Shown here in pieces: positions 24,341-36,518 of a stretch of DNA of 64,000 nucleotides. The position numbers were made by a program, and so were the translations under genes. The stretch covers positions 27,314,101 through 27,378,100 of the forward strand of contig NC_092677.1 in the NCBI RefSeq assembly GCF_964355755.1, given 5' to 3'. Position 1 is the stretch's first letter, and every line of letters starts with the position of its first letter. The notes below the pieces were generated by a model. That model was not told where the DNA came from. It made no database searches and worked only from the letters and a program-made list of their open reading frames with translations. Source of the stretch: Antedon mediterranea. Taxonomy: Eukaryota; Echinodermata; Crinoidea; Comatulida; Antedonidae.

Positions 24341-25128
24341 CACAGAATATCTGCATATTGCATTACGCATCTTTTCCGATTGTGACAGCATTGTCAATAA
24401 TCTCAAATATTATGTTTACTTTTCTTACATCGTTAGACTAACACAGAATAAAGTGCAAACATTTTGTGCTAACAAAACACATCAAGCAGTATTAGCCTGA
24501 TGGTTACCAGTTGGTGACGAGATGCTATGCGTTTACTCTGATGATATTTATACAGGCACAACGCCTGGAAGCAAACTAGCTGGGTCCTTGCACCACAAAA
24601 TATGAATAATTTATTTATTTCTAGCATGTGATATTATCATTTCGTCTGTTGGTGTCATTTGCACATTTTAATTATGTTTTTTATAGAATTAATTAATTAA
24701 ATTAATTGAGATGAAAATATGGAAGATTAATATTAGCATGGTTGAGATGAAGTGAAGAAGATTTAGTTAAATTGAATTGTAATATTTTATAATCTTGTTT
24801 ATTCCATGACCTACCTTCTCTGTGATCCATAATATGCAATATTCTTGAATTTGTTTATGAATAAAATTATGAATAACGAAGGAGGGGTTTGATAGATATT
24901 AATTGAGTTCTTCACTAAAGACACTTGTGGTTTAGTTAATAATAAAATAATAACTATATACTTTGATATAAAACAAAACTAGAAAAATACCATTAATATA
25001 AAAATTTGATAAACAAAACAAAAAGATTGTTATATAAAAAGAAACAAATATAGTGCCTAGTGGATGTCGAGGTGTGAGGTAATGATTGTTAGTTATCATA
25101 TTTAAGTAAAAATGACAATAATATTATC

Positions 25129-25412
25129 TCAACTCCCTGACGCAAAACTACAATTACAATCCTGTTGGTGCAGTACCCGCTGCTTACTTGGGCTCGAATC
25201 TAACCACTAGCCATCGGCGCAAGCTCGGTGGTCTAGAGGTATGAACGCCAGGCTAGTGATCTGGAGGTCGTGGGTTCGAGTCCCACCCGAGAACTACTTG
25301 CGAATTTTTTTGCAAGTATTCTCAAATGTACTTAGTATAAAGTACAAATTGCGTCAGAGTAGGGCAAAACATCTAATTACTCAACTCCCTGACGCAAAAC
25401 TACAATTACAAT
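25129..25412 (+). mobile_element. SINE-like element with a Thr(AGT)-type tRNA head, flanked by 32-bp direct repeats
   Basis: TCAACTCCCTGACGCAAAAC and the next 12 bp occur identically at 25129-25160 and 25381-25412. Outside these, ACAATAATATTATC occurs at 25115-25128 and 25408-25421, a possible 14-bp target duplication. Inside, 25221-25293 resembles a tRNA: anticodon stem CCAGG/TCTGG, 7-base loop CTAGTGA (anticodon AGT at 25255-25257), T-arm GTGGG-TTCGAGT-CCCAC with a perfect B box. Only five of seven acceptor pairs form and no CCA-proximal tRNA end is clear, so it is called a SINE rather than a functional tRNA. Confidence 0.6.
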
Positions 25413-26566
25413 AATATTATCGTATCCTATAACACATTATGTACTGTAAGTAGTATGGTAAACTGAAAATAGCCAAAAAAAGATGTTTGTCATAAATTCT
25501 GAATAATGTTGTAAACAATCAAGGACTTAATTAGATTTTAACGTGAATTATTTGCCAGAAGCCAGGATTGGATGCCAAGTAATCCTTTTATCCAGATTAT
25601 GTCTGGTAATAAGGCCAATACCGATTAGAAATCTCTTGATTTAATTTATCATTCTAGATATGCCAAATAATTGTAATAAAGAGGCTTTATAATCACTATC
25701 ATGACATCATAATGTTGTTTAAATGGTTTAGAGTGTAATTATTTATCGTTTTATTTGAAAATGTATTTATTTTATTTCCAAATAAAAACTTAATCAAATA
25801 AAGTATAACAAAAACCTGCAAGTTTGAAAAACATAACAAAACCTTAGACAGAGCTTAAACTTGGGTTCTTCTGATGCCCCATTATTACGATAATAAAATA
25901 ATTTGCGCCGTATCCAATATATTTATGCGTACAGTAGTAGTAAAATTATTAAAACGATAATATTGTAGCGAGAATGATGTTCTCTAAAAAATTAAAACTA
26001 TTTTTTTTACATTTTCAAATAAAGTTAAAGATTATGTTTAAAACTAAATGAAATCACTGCTGTATTTATTATATATTTATATTATTATTATATATATTTA
26101 TATTATTATTATATATATTTATATTATTATATATCGGAAATAAAATGTCCTTAGTAACAAGATGCTGTGTTTGTATACCACATAAATTTTAATTTTAATT
26201 TTCATTTTGAGATATCCTGTGTTTAGAATATGAAATTAGTATGCTAAAAAATGTAAACAAAAAATATTGATGTCACCTGATCCAATTCCATATTTAAATG
26301 ACAATGGGTATTGTTCCCACATCCTGTTAATCTATTTAAGGATATAAAATATAACCTTGAACTACCCCTTGACCTGAATGGAATAATCCAACTATCATAC
26401 CATCAATCACTAAAACGGAAGCAACCTATTAACTTACCTGTACTGAAATGGTATAGACCGCCTCAATAATTTTACCATCCTTGCATGTGTGTTATATGTA
26501 ACGTGTACAGTGTTTAGACACAGTGAGTTCATACAAGTTTGATATATTTTAATATTTGTACATTCA

Positions 26567-26635
26567 GATTGTAATTCCTTGGACACTATATCTGCACGTC
26601 GTCACCGCCGCCGCCACTTCTCTTACTGTTAAACA
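26567..26635 (+). other. Possible untranslated first exon of the PEA15-like gene
   Basis: A short GC-rich island (CACGTCGTCACCGCCGCCGC) in very AT-rich DNA ends AAACAT|GTGAGT, a strong donor site. The PEA15-like initiation exon starts with a 3' splice site at 36308, so an upstream untranslated exon must exist somewhere, and this is the best-looking candidate in the 16 kb upstream. The TACATTCAG before it could be a splice acceptor instead, making it an internal exon. Nothing confirms the link. Confidence 0.3.
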
Positions 26636-28795
26636 TGTGAGTAGAATTTTTGATTTGATATTTAAATTTGCAATTAGCCATGTGCTGTGGAATATGCCCC
26701 ACCTACCTACACTACTACCTACAATTTATTTTAAATAGCATTATGAATATGATTTTATTTAATTATATGAGTTATTATTCATTATCTTGCTTTGCTTATT
26801 TATCGTCTGTTGCGTCAGTTATTGCTATCATAATTATTTTCCTTGGGAAATCAAATAATTAACATCTAATAATATTATTTTAATATTTATTTTTCTACTA
26901 TAAAACTAAAGAGTTGTTATAACAGCCATAAAAATCTTCTTTGCTATAATTTTTTTCTAAATTATGTAATAAAGTATCTGTTACAGTACTAATTCTATTA
27001 TTTTAATTTATGCGCAATGGATCATTTCCTTTCCTCGTTATCAATAGTACCTGGAGCTTCTTCAGTTTGTTAATTTATGTTTATTGTTTATATTCTTCAT
27101 CTGTTCACTCATTTGTTCTCTACATCCTTTAGCTTCATTTCAACTGCTCGTTAAGCGCTAACGATATCGAGGCCATTAGGGTGATTTCACTCAGTTCAGT
27201 GCTCAACTGTTCTCTGCTTATATCTTCCATTAAGAGTTGTTTATAAAAGAAAAAAGCAATAGTTAATTGTTGATAATATAAAAACTGAGTGGAGCTAAGC
27301 TAATAGTTTATCCATTGCTTCTGGTGGTAAACAAACAAAATGAGATTTGACATTTGTTCTATGTTAGATACCTTGGATACTGTACAGTAGGCATTAGTAC
27401 ACTTTATCATTTTCCTAGTATCTAGATTAATAATTGCAGCTTTCTACTAATATCTTAATTAATATAAAATAATAATTTTTAAATAGTGAAATACATAATT
27501 TAGTGATTTTAACAAATACTGTCCTGAACCTTAATGTTATAGCAATTATTACATGGTGTAAATTCAAGATTTTGTTTAAATAATTAAATTCTTAATATTC
27601 ATATTGTTTTTTACGCAATTTGTTTTAATAGAATATTTGGCATGACGCGATAGGTCGCTATTATAAATGTCGTGAATTGTACTTGGTTTTATGCGCAGGG
27701 CTTTAGAGCCACTATAAAAGCTTTTAGAGACGTCGTCAAGATACATAATCTAATAGACAATCTAAGTATTAAAGATTGTGCAATGGACAGGTTGAAGTGG
27801 ACGCGTTGTTACATCATGACAAATTACGAGTAGAATCATTGTTCTTCTCATAAATGACAGAATCATCAATGGTATAAGTATTTTTAAAGATGTATTGTTT
27901 CCCAAAAACATGAAAGATTACTGAAATCCGACTTTTGATATGCCATTTTGCAGTTTTGATAAAGTTATTCATTCATTATTCTGTAGAAAAAAAGAAAAAC
28001 AATAATTTCACTTCTAAAAAGACAAAATAAATGGTTAAATATTATTATTAAATTTCAATAAAAATTCAGACAGACAATTTGACTGGCTTTAAAGGGTTTT
28101 TCAGGTAAATCATTTTTTTGTTTGATCTGTGCACACCATGCTTAACTCCTGTGTTGGCGTTCCAGTAAACCTAAGAATGTTGCTAGTTGATGTAATGTCG
28201 GGTGTATTAGAATCCTCCCGTACTGTAGGTGGACATCGTTCTTGTAAACCTTAGAGTCCTCCCGTACTGTAGGTGGACATCGTTCTTGTAAACTCAAAAT
28301 CTTTCATCTTCTGCTTTTAATCTTTTTTTAAATGATACCAATTAACATTCTGGTTTTCATTAAAGCAGGTGTTCAACATCTTTAAAATATTATGTATGAT
28401 ATAAATCATATAATCATCTCTCTACAAAGTAAGCCTGCATTTCATTCTATGCTTATTTATGATATCTGGTAGTAATATGATAATATGATAAACTTGCCAA
28501 TGCTGGTGTGATGTTTATAAATTAGCAGTCACTTCATCCTCTCAACTCATTTCATGTAGATTATGTTTAATGTTGTATCATATACAGAGTGTGAAACATG
28601 CCAGTAACTAGGCGAGAAGGGAGCACATGATAGATAACCAATGTTGTACCTTTATTGTCACACATTGCCATGGTGAAATAGCTTCTTGTGTCACATTATT
28701 TCTCAAAATGGTGTTATTTATTGACAGGTTTTGTTAGATTTATATATATTTTTTTCAGAAATGTATTGAAGTTTACAGAAGTAATAAACTTATGA
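26636..28795. other. AT-rich non-coding stretch
   Basis: No exon is recognised. A 44-bp direct duplication beginning TCCTCCCGTACTGTAGGTGG lies at 28213-28300 (copies start at 28213 and 28257). If the candidate exon at 26567 is real, this is the beginning of the PEA15-like first intron. Confidence 0.5.
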
Positions 28796-28811
28796 CCACA
28801 ATCTATACCTG

Positions 28812-30090
28812 TATTATCATCATTATCAATATCATCATTATCATTATCAATATATCATCATTATCATTACCAATATCATTATTATCAATATTATCAATAT
28901 CATCATTACCAATATCATCAACAATATCAATATCATCATTATCATTACCAATATCATCATTATCATTACCAATATCATTATTATCAATATCATCATTATC
29001 AATATCATCATTATCAATATTATCATTATCAATATCATCATTACCAATATCATCATCATTATCAATATCATCATTATCAATATCATCATTACCAATATCA
29101 TCATCATTATCAATATCATCATTATCAATATCATCATTACCAATATCATCATCATTATCAATATCATCATTATCAATATCATCATTATCATTATCAATAT
29201 ATCATCATTATCAATATCATTATTATCAATATCATCATTATCAATATTATCAATATCATCATTACCAATATCATCATCAATATCATCATTATCATTACCA
29301 ATATCATCATTATCAATATCATTATTATCAATATCATTATTATCAATATCATCATTATCAATATCATCATTATCAATATCATCATTACCAATATCATCAT
29401 TACCAATATCATCATCATTATCAATATCATCATTATCAATATCATCATTACCAATATCATCATCATTATCAATATCATCATTATCAATATATCATCATCA
29501 TTATCAATATCATCATTATCAATATCATCATTATCACTATCATCATTACCAATATCATCATCATTATCAATATCATCATTATCAATATCATCATTATCAA
29601 TATCATCATTACCAATATCATCATCAATATCATCATTATCAATATCATCATTATCAATATCCTCATTATCAATATCATCATCATTATCAATATCATCATT
29701 ATCAATATCATCATTATCACTATCATCATTACCAATATCATCATCATTATCAATATCATCATTATCAATATCATCATTATCACTATCATCATTACCAATA
29801 TCATCATCATTATCAATATCATCATTATCAATATCATCATTATCAATATCATCATTATCAATATCATCATTACCAATATCATCATCAATATCATCATTAT
29901 CAATATCATCATTATCAATATCATCATTATCAATATCCTCATTATCAATATCATCATCATTATCAATATCATCATTATCAATATCATCATTACTAATATC
30001 ATCATCATTATCAATATCATCATCATCAATATCATCATTATCAATATCATCATCATCAATATCATCATCATCAATATCATCACCACTGTC
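28812..30090. repeat. 1.3-kb compound ATC/ATT microsatellite
   Basis: Almost entirely built of ATCATCATTATCAAT and ATCATCATTACCAAT blocks of 15-18 bp, with occasional extra ATC triplets. Rare variants recur, such as ATCCTCATTATC at about 29660 and 29936 (276 bp apart), showing duplication of larger blocks. The composition excludes stop codons in several frames on both strands, giving long artificial reading frames (Ile/Ser/His-rich on +, Asp/Asn/Ile-rich on -). None is taken as a gene. Confidence 0.97.
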
Positions 30091-33086
30091 CTCATTCTTT
30101 ATCATTTTTATCTTTAATTTCTTATTAATAGAAGTATCAACATTGATATTACTTTTCTTTTACTTTTACTCTGGATGGATCTTCGCTCAAGAAGCGTGCC
30201 ATTGTTTCAAAACTGTAGCTTCCAAATAAATTTAATACAATTATTATTATTCTTTTTTTTTTATCATTATTTTGAAATTATTATCATAAATATTAAATCA
30301 ATCATTATGATATTTAAAAAAAATTTTTTATCTAAAAATAATGACAAATTTCCCTGAAAATCTAAACTGCTTTAGAAAGAAATAGAGAACAAAAATATTA
30401 ATTTTCTATCTATTCTGCCAAAAGCATTATACAAAAAAAAACTTGAATGGTAGGCTATACTGTGCATTTTCTCGTTACCATGATGATGATGCATTTTTTA
30501 AGAATGTTTAACGTTGCTAAGAACGCATCCGGTTTGTTTTATTACACCGTATAACATTTGTAATTTAAAACTTGCAAAGAGAAATCCATATTTAATAATC
30601 ATAATAATTTATATGCCATGCAGTAATAACAACGATGTTGAAATGGATTAGTCTCTTTCCCATGAAACATTTTTCTTTCAAACACATACAACATATGTTA
30701 TTTATAGTTTAGTTGGAGCAAGATGTTTTGGTGGTGAGTGGTAGTATTTTATTTAGGTTTTTTTATGCTGCCATATAGCTACATAGGATAATTCTGTAAA
30801 TAATGGCGCATCTCTGTTTCTCCGCTTTTATGCTCAAACATGTGTGCCTTAAATTTCTACAGTATTTTTGGCCTATTGTATGCCTATTTGCTGGAGGGAG
30901 GCTTATACTTCATTCAATGTATCATGTCTGTTGTACACCTTTGGATCCTTGCCCAGGGAATATCACAAATCTAGCAGTAAACTGATATTACTAATCTTGT
31001 AAATAGCCCATCTAAATCCACTTGAGGATTTCCACATGGAACAATCCATTTCTGCTAATGGGGGTGTAAATCCTAACTTATACATTTCTTACTAATTTAT
31101 GTGGTTATACACAATAAAAAAAAACTATTTAAACTAAAAATATGATCTTAGTTAATATCCAAAAAGATAATCAAAATGTCAAAGGTCAAGCAATCATCTA
31201 ATTTCCAGCATACCTTATGTTAAAATATGCAATAAGAATTTCTTAAGTGCTCAATTGGAAACTAATTGATTGTATCAATATGTTGTTTTTAATGCAGTGC
31301 TCATCATTATTATCAACTATTTTTAGCTTTCATCAGCCAGCATTCCTTCATAATCAGGTACTGGTAGTAGTATAACGATAATATTTCATACATATTCAGC
31401 AGCATTAGGCACCAACAAGAATGTATTACAGAGACAAACCAAAAATCATTGCGAACAATTATTTATCCCATCTCCTGTTGGACGGATTCCAATCAAGCAA
31501 AGAGCGTAATACATTTGAAACACACACAAATGTACCAAATATTTTATTCATTTCATTTCATTTATTTTTTTATTCATTTCATTTATTTCAATATCATTAT
31601 CGCAGCCTTAGCTGAATTACAAAGATATTTACATTTGTTCAATATTAAAATTTGTAAAAAAGTATAAAACCAATGATAAAAAAATATAAAAAAGGAGGAA
31701 ATTTACACTAGAAATACAATACAGGAACATTCAAAAAGTTTAGCTTAAAATATTAAAATAGAAAAAAAAACACCTAAAAGCATGCATGTAGCATAATCCC
31801 ATGCTCGAGTACCACCCTAGGATTTTATGCTAAATTTGAGCACAACTCCTCCACTCCTGAGGACAATCAAAGCATATTGTGAAACTCAACAGTTCTTTTC
31901 AGAACATGTGGTGTACCGCAAACTTTATATCAACATTTGATTTCGCCATGCAAACCTTCAAACAATTATTATTGTATTATATATAGAATGCAATCCAATT
32001 ATAATCCCACCCCCAAATATCCCAGCCATTTGAGCTCGGTTATAACATGGAGCAACAAAAATTTGCTTCATGGTTACAATAATAGAAAATACAAACTTAT
32101 CTTGATAATAGCCTGAATCAATTTAAGTTGACTTAAATTTAAAATGACAACTTAAACAACTTAAACAAAAGATGTGACAGTCTTTATAAATGTACAATTA
32201 GAAAAGACTTAAGCCAAGTATCCTACACATCAGTAATTTCAACCACAGATTTACAATAGATCGTGCTTATACTAATAAAAGCTACATGAATAATTGATGG
32301 TCACTCAATGGTCAAATGAAACAGATGGTTAGTGGACAGTAAAGCTGAGGATTTTAAGTCTAGACTTAAATTCAGACAAAAAACTTCAAAGAGAACATGC
32401 CTATCAATGATTTTTTTTTCTTCATATCGATACATTTCTAAAATAATCAAAGACAACTATAATTTAGACTTCACTTTACTACTTCAAAGCTTGATATATT
32501 AGAATGCTCATTTCAATTCTACTGTAAACATGTTTATTTTGTTAGTAGACGGAGAATAATGAAATAAACCTCTTAAGCTTTGTGGTAATTAAAAACATTA
32601 AAATATTGTGTCATCTTTTTTTTTAACCTAACGAGAAATACAGTAACATATAAAACTGACTCCAAATAACGAGAGGCAAGCCATGATTCAACGTTTGATC
32701 TTTTTGATCATCGGTATCAAGAAAACAAACCCAAAAATATTAATCAAAGTAATTTCTCAAAATGTACTTTGTAGTGCTATATGATTTACTGTAGCTCTTA
32801 TTAGAGATTGTATTTTATGTAGAGAGCCATATTGTACTCATAGCCATGTTGACATTGCTTGGCTGTCATCTAGTTGACTCTCTTCAATAGTATTTCGGAT
32901 TCTATCCGATGATAAAAGCACAAAATGCAAATATTGACAGCAGTTTCTACTTCATCTTCTTCAAATTTGAAGTTTTTCGTTCAACTATTGATCTAGTGTA
33001 TTATTCCTACTGTAACAAATGTGTTTGCGCAGCTGAGCAATTTTTAAAATTATTTTTTATGGAAGTGATAGCTGCAGGCATGAAAT
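30091..33086. other. AT-rich non-coding stretch
   Basis: No exon or RNA gene is recognised. It contains a probable minus-strand retroelement tail at 31540-31700 (listed separately) and otherwise unique-looking AT-rich sequence with homopolymer runs. Confidence 0.5.
31540..31700 (-). mobile_element. Probable retroelement 3' tail, minus strand
   Basis: Read on the minus strand, a segment containing AATTCAGCTAAGGCTGCGAT ends in an AAATGAAATGAATAAA-type simple repeat (the TTTCATTTCATTTATT run at 31550-31590). An AT-rich simple-repeat tail after a short unique segment is typical of LINE or SINE 3' ends. Part of it (GCTGAATT near CAGC) is shared with 35515-35720. Confidence 0.4.
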
Positions 33087-33346
33087 ATAGGTACAATCGG
33101 TCTTCATTAACATAGTATAGGTATATCGGTTATCGTTAACATAGTATAGGTATATCGGTTATCATTAACATAGTATAGGTATATCGGTTATCGTTAACAT
33201 AGTATAGGTATATCGGTTATCGTTAACATAGTATAGGTATATCGGTTATCATTAACATAGTATAGGTATATTGGTTATCGTTAACATAGTATAGGTATAT
33301 CGGTTATCGTTAACATAGTATAGGTATATCAGTTATCGTTAACATA
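33087..33346. repeat. 29-bp minisatellite, about 9 copies
   Basis: TATAGGTATATCGGTTATCG followed by TTAACATAG repeats every 29 bp. Only single-base variants are seen (CGTTAAC/CATTAAC, ATCGG/ATTGG/ATCAG). The first copy is the most diverged. Confidence 0.95.
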
Positions 33347-33549
33347 ATTAGTGTATATTTATCATTGTTAAAACATTCTTAATTTAATTACTTTCATCAG
33401 GATCGTGCGTTTGCTTTTTAAATTCGTAATAAATTCCACAAAGTACTATGTGTGGAGAAGACATCATGTTCCAACGAGTTCTAAGATTTGAACGTCAACA
33501 ATTTGTAATAAACATACATCATACATCATACAGTTCTATCCAAACAAAC

Positions 33550-33728
33550 AATTCTAAACTATCTATTATTATTTAAAAATCGAAAAAAGTCAGGTCCATT
33601 CTATAGTCGCCACAAATTGACTTCTTTATCAGTACTTCTGTGAATAGATGATTAGGTGGGAACATGAACGCTGGTTTATCATTCCCAGTACTGTTTTGAT
33701 CGTATGATTATTCGGGAAAACACCTTAC
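33550..33728 (-). repeat. Interspersed repeat, inverted copy of the 7312-7486 family
   Basis: Its reverse complement matches 7312-7486 through ACGATCAAAAC, GTACTGGG, GTTCCCACCTAATCATC, AGAAGTACTGAT and ATAGAATGGACC. Differences are scattered, so the copies are old. See the partner entry for class. Confidence 0.75.
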
Positions 33729-35514
33729 AATGTTAAATTATATTATATACTGGTACTTGTTTTCGTGTATAAAATTTGTTTTGAAAGCTGCTATTGTTTA
33801 TTTGTATTATTTACTAAAGCTGTGAAAAATATAATTTATATTGATCAAAAGTGTGACTCATCATAAAAGAGAATTCTGTAAATTAATCACGATATATGCT
33901 CTTAGAATTCATGAAAGTGTTGGTAGGAAGAAATATAAATATTTGTTGTGCTTTAAATTTATGATGGTAAACTAAATTAATTAAAATTATCAAAGTGTTT
34001 CGAAGGTAAATTGTTTTCCGAGATTAATCAGCATATAATACTGGAATATTTCCAAAGCAATTTAAACTCATAACCCCAAGGCTGTATTTCCAATTCAAAG
34101 TCAATTTCATACTGAAAAGAGAATTTAAATTAGACCGATCATCCAACAACGACAAGATTTCGGTCAGATTATAACGTGTTTGGGTCGATACTAGTACCAC
34201 CTGGGTTCAAAACCGTGAAATCTCACAACATTATGGAAGCGAAAGTGTGGAATAGTATTCCACGGATAAGTGCTCACTCATGCGGAACCTTTACATCCCA
34301 TTCATAAATAGCGTTGCATGAATTGTTAACCTTTCACCTCTATCTGTTATGTGCTTTTATCTGTTTTATACCATCTGCGTTGTTTGTATTAGTGTCCAGT
34401 TGGTGTGAAAATCGTTCACCTGTGATTCAAAACTGTTGAATTATTGCTAGCTAATGTATTGTAAATGATATACATTTGGTCCCATATTAAATTGAACGAA
34501 TATATTCTAATTCTGGTTGAAGATGGATCGTGATACATTGATATAACAACCCCACCCTATAAATAACATAGTACCCTCCAAAAGAAACTCAGTAATTTTT
34601 ACTGGAAAAAAAACCTTTTTCACTGTTGATTTTCTGTTTCTTTTTATTATCCAGGAACAGGTTTTAATTGACATTTATTATAAAAAATTTGTTATGGTAC
34701 GTTATTAAACGTTTATTATACCAGTATAAGAACACATATTGAGAAAAAGCAGGTTGTGATCACTATAATTAAGGAAAACATCCAATAACACGAAAGGTTA
34801 CACGGAGTCATTACAAAAAAGTGGAAGGAAAATAACAATAAAATGCCAGTCTTGTATTAAACTAAAGAAAAAACATTAATCCTGAAAAACAGTGACGATT
34901 AGAGAGAAGACGAGAAAATATGAGAGAGTTAAAAAAAATTACTGTAGATCCAATCTCATTCTTTATCATTAAACCAATAACATCATCAATATTGAAATGT
35001 AAAATTATAATAAGAACGTATAAAAAAAGGTGAAGTGTTCAACAAGGTTATTTACTATTATGTTGTGTATACAATGCTTCTATTGATTCATTCTAGCCAT
35101 CTAGCACTGCAGGTCTTTAATGCACAAAATGTACATGTTTAAACTGTCATCACAACAATGTGCTCAAGGAACATATCATGATTTAAGCCATCCCTTGTAG
35201 GCCTACAGAATACGTGATTACAATGTTAGTAATGTTTAAATAAAAATCATGGATAAAGCCTCTCTATCAGTATAATGATAACAGGATGCTGGCTGCTAGC
35301 TTCAAGTTTGTTCATATGGCTTTATTTAATACACAGTTCTATGATGGCATTGTGCAAACAACTTATAAAGTCATTTAAATAATAGTACACCATAACCTAT
35401 GACCTACTCATACTCCATCTTTACTTCCACTTCATCGTTTTTCTTTTTTTTTTTCTGTCATCTCCTATTTAAATTAAATTTAAATTCTCCTTTCCTTTTA
35501 TAATCAGTATATTT

Positions 35515-35720
35515 ATTCAAAATTCACATACAAATTACATACATGGCAGCACATGGCTGAATTGCATATGTATTACATTATAAAAACTATTTAAACTAAA
35601 ATCACTATCAACAATACATACATATATAAAAACGAATAAATTAGACTGCAGTTACCTCAAATAATACAAGCAAAAAAAAATAAAAAAGTTACAGTTTGTT
35701 CAAAAGTTCAACCATAAAAG
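35515..35720 (-). mobile_element. Possible second retroelement tail, minus strand
   Basis: GGCAGCACATGGCTGAATTG followed by ATTAC resembles CGCAGCCTTAGCTGAATTAC at 31600 in order and spacing, and is also preceded by a T-rich ATTTATTCA run. The similarity is weak and the class cannot be named. Confidence 0.3.
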
Positions 35721-36308
35721 GGACAGGACTAGTTTGGAAACGTTTTATTTTATTTTCTATGTTTCTTTTCTTCTTTCAGCTTTATTTTCTGAGAAATATT
35801 GTAAACTGTCCCTTAAATATTCTCATTAATGCACTATCTGTGTAATGTAATTTATTGTCGCTATTAGCTTGCTGTCTCTTGGACGACCGAACGGAAACAT
35901 CTCCTCTTTCATATGTTAATGAAACTGATATTCCCGTTCAACTTGCTGCATAAGATAGCATACATACATTCATTTCAATGTCCTATAGTGTCTCTTGTTT
36001 GCTTAGCAATAGTATGCTGTAATTATTAATGTAAATGGTAGATATTAGTTGCTTGATAATGTACAGTATACTTTACTTTATACCACTTTGGTTTCATTGA
36101 AATATACAGATATTCATTTACTGGTCATTGTTTTCACTTTTTTCCTTTTGAATAGCAAAGCATTACATAAAATAGTCTACACAATAGAAGAGGCTTGCTG
36201 AGGAGGGTCAAGAGTATAGATATCCCACTATCATTGACGTAAATAGTGCACCCTCCGTTTTTTTATTATGTTCTAAAATATTTACATGAATTACTTTTCT
36301 TTTCATAG

Positions 36309-36518
36309 AACAAGGCAACAGATTGGTGCTGTTAGAAAAGAAAATGGCGGAAGGATTTCAGAAGTTTTTAAAGAATCTAGCAGAGAGCATTTCAGAAGAA
36401 GAATTGAAGTCTTTAGCTGGCGCTTGTCAAGACAGCATTCCAAACGACGAAAGACAGAAGTTTGACAAACATCAAGATCTCTTTAAATACTTGGAAAATG
36501 ATGGAAAACTTGGTCCAG
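36309..36518 (+). CDS. PEA15: PEA15-like exon with start codon (UTR 36309-36343, coding from 36344)
   Basis: Acceptor CTTTTCATAG precedes 35 bp of 5' UTR; A at position -3 (AAAATGG) gives a good initiation context. Coding for residues 1-58 plus one base, ending GGTCCAG|GTAAGG. The acceptor before the ATG shows that at least one untranslated exon lies upstream. Confidence 0.93.

Larger units (their letters stand above)
19876..26540. other. Intergenic AT-rich stretch with transposon remnants
   Basis: No coding exon is recognised. Low-complexity tracts include T/G runs near 20795-20825, a C run at 24115-24135, and TATTATTATATATATTTA repeats at 26068-26130. A GGCCTAGCC-rich patch near 22870-22925 resembles motifs common in echinoderm DNA. 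Recognisable mobile elements are listed separately. Confidence 0.55.
33347..36308. other. Non-coding stretch upstream of the PEA15-like initiation exon
   Basis: No coding exon is recognised. It holds an inverted copy of the 7312-7486 repeat and a retroelement-like tail at 35515-35720. A moderately GC-richer segment at 34140-34330 has no recognisable feature. The 3' end (CTTTTCATAG) is the splice acceptor for the PEA15-like exon. Confidence 0.5.

Noticed and set aside
25221-25293. Functional tRNA-Thr(AGT) gene
   Set aside because: The anticodon and T-arms are good, but the acceptor stem pairs only five of seven bases and the D-arm is weak. It is embedded in a larger repeat, so a SINE is more likely.
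28792-30117. Open frames of 441 (+), 303 (-), 203 (-) and 116 (-) codons
   Set aside because: All lie within the ATC/ATT microsatellite, which lacks stop codons by composition. The peptides are pure repeats with no splice or family signal.
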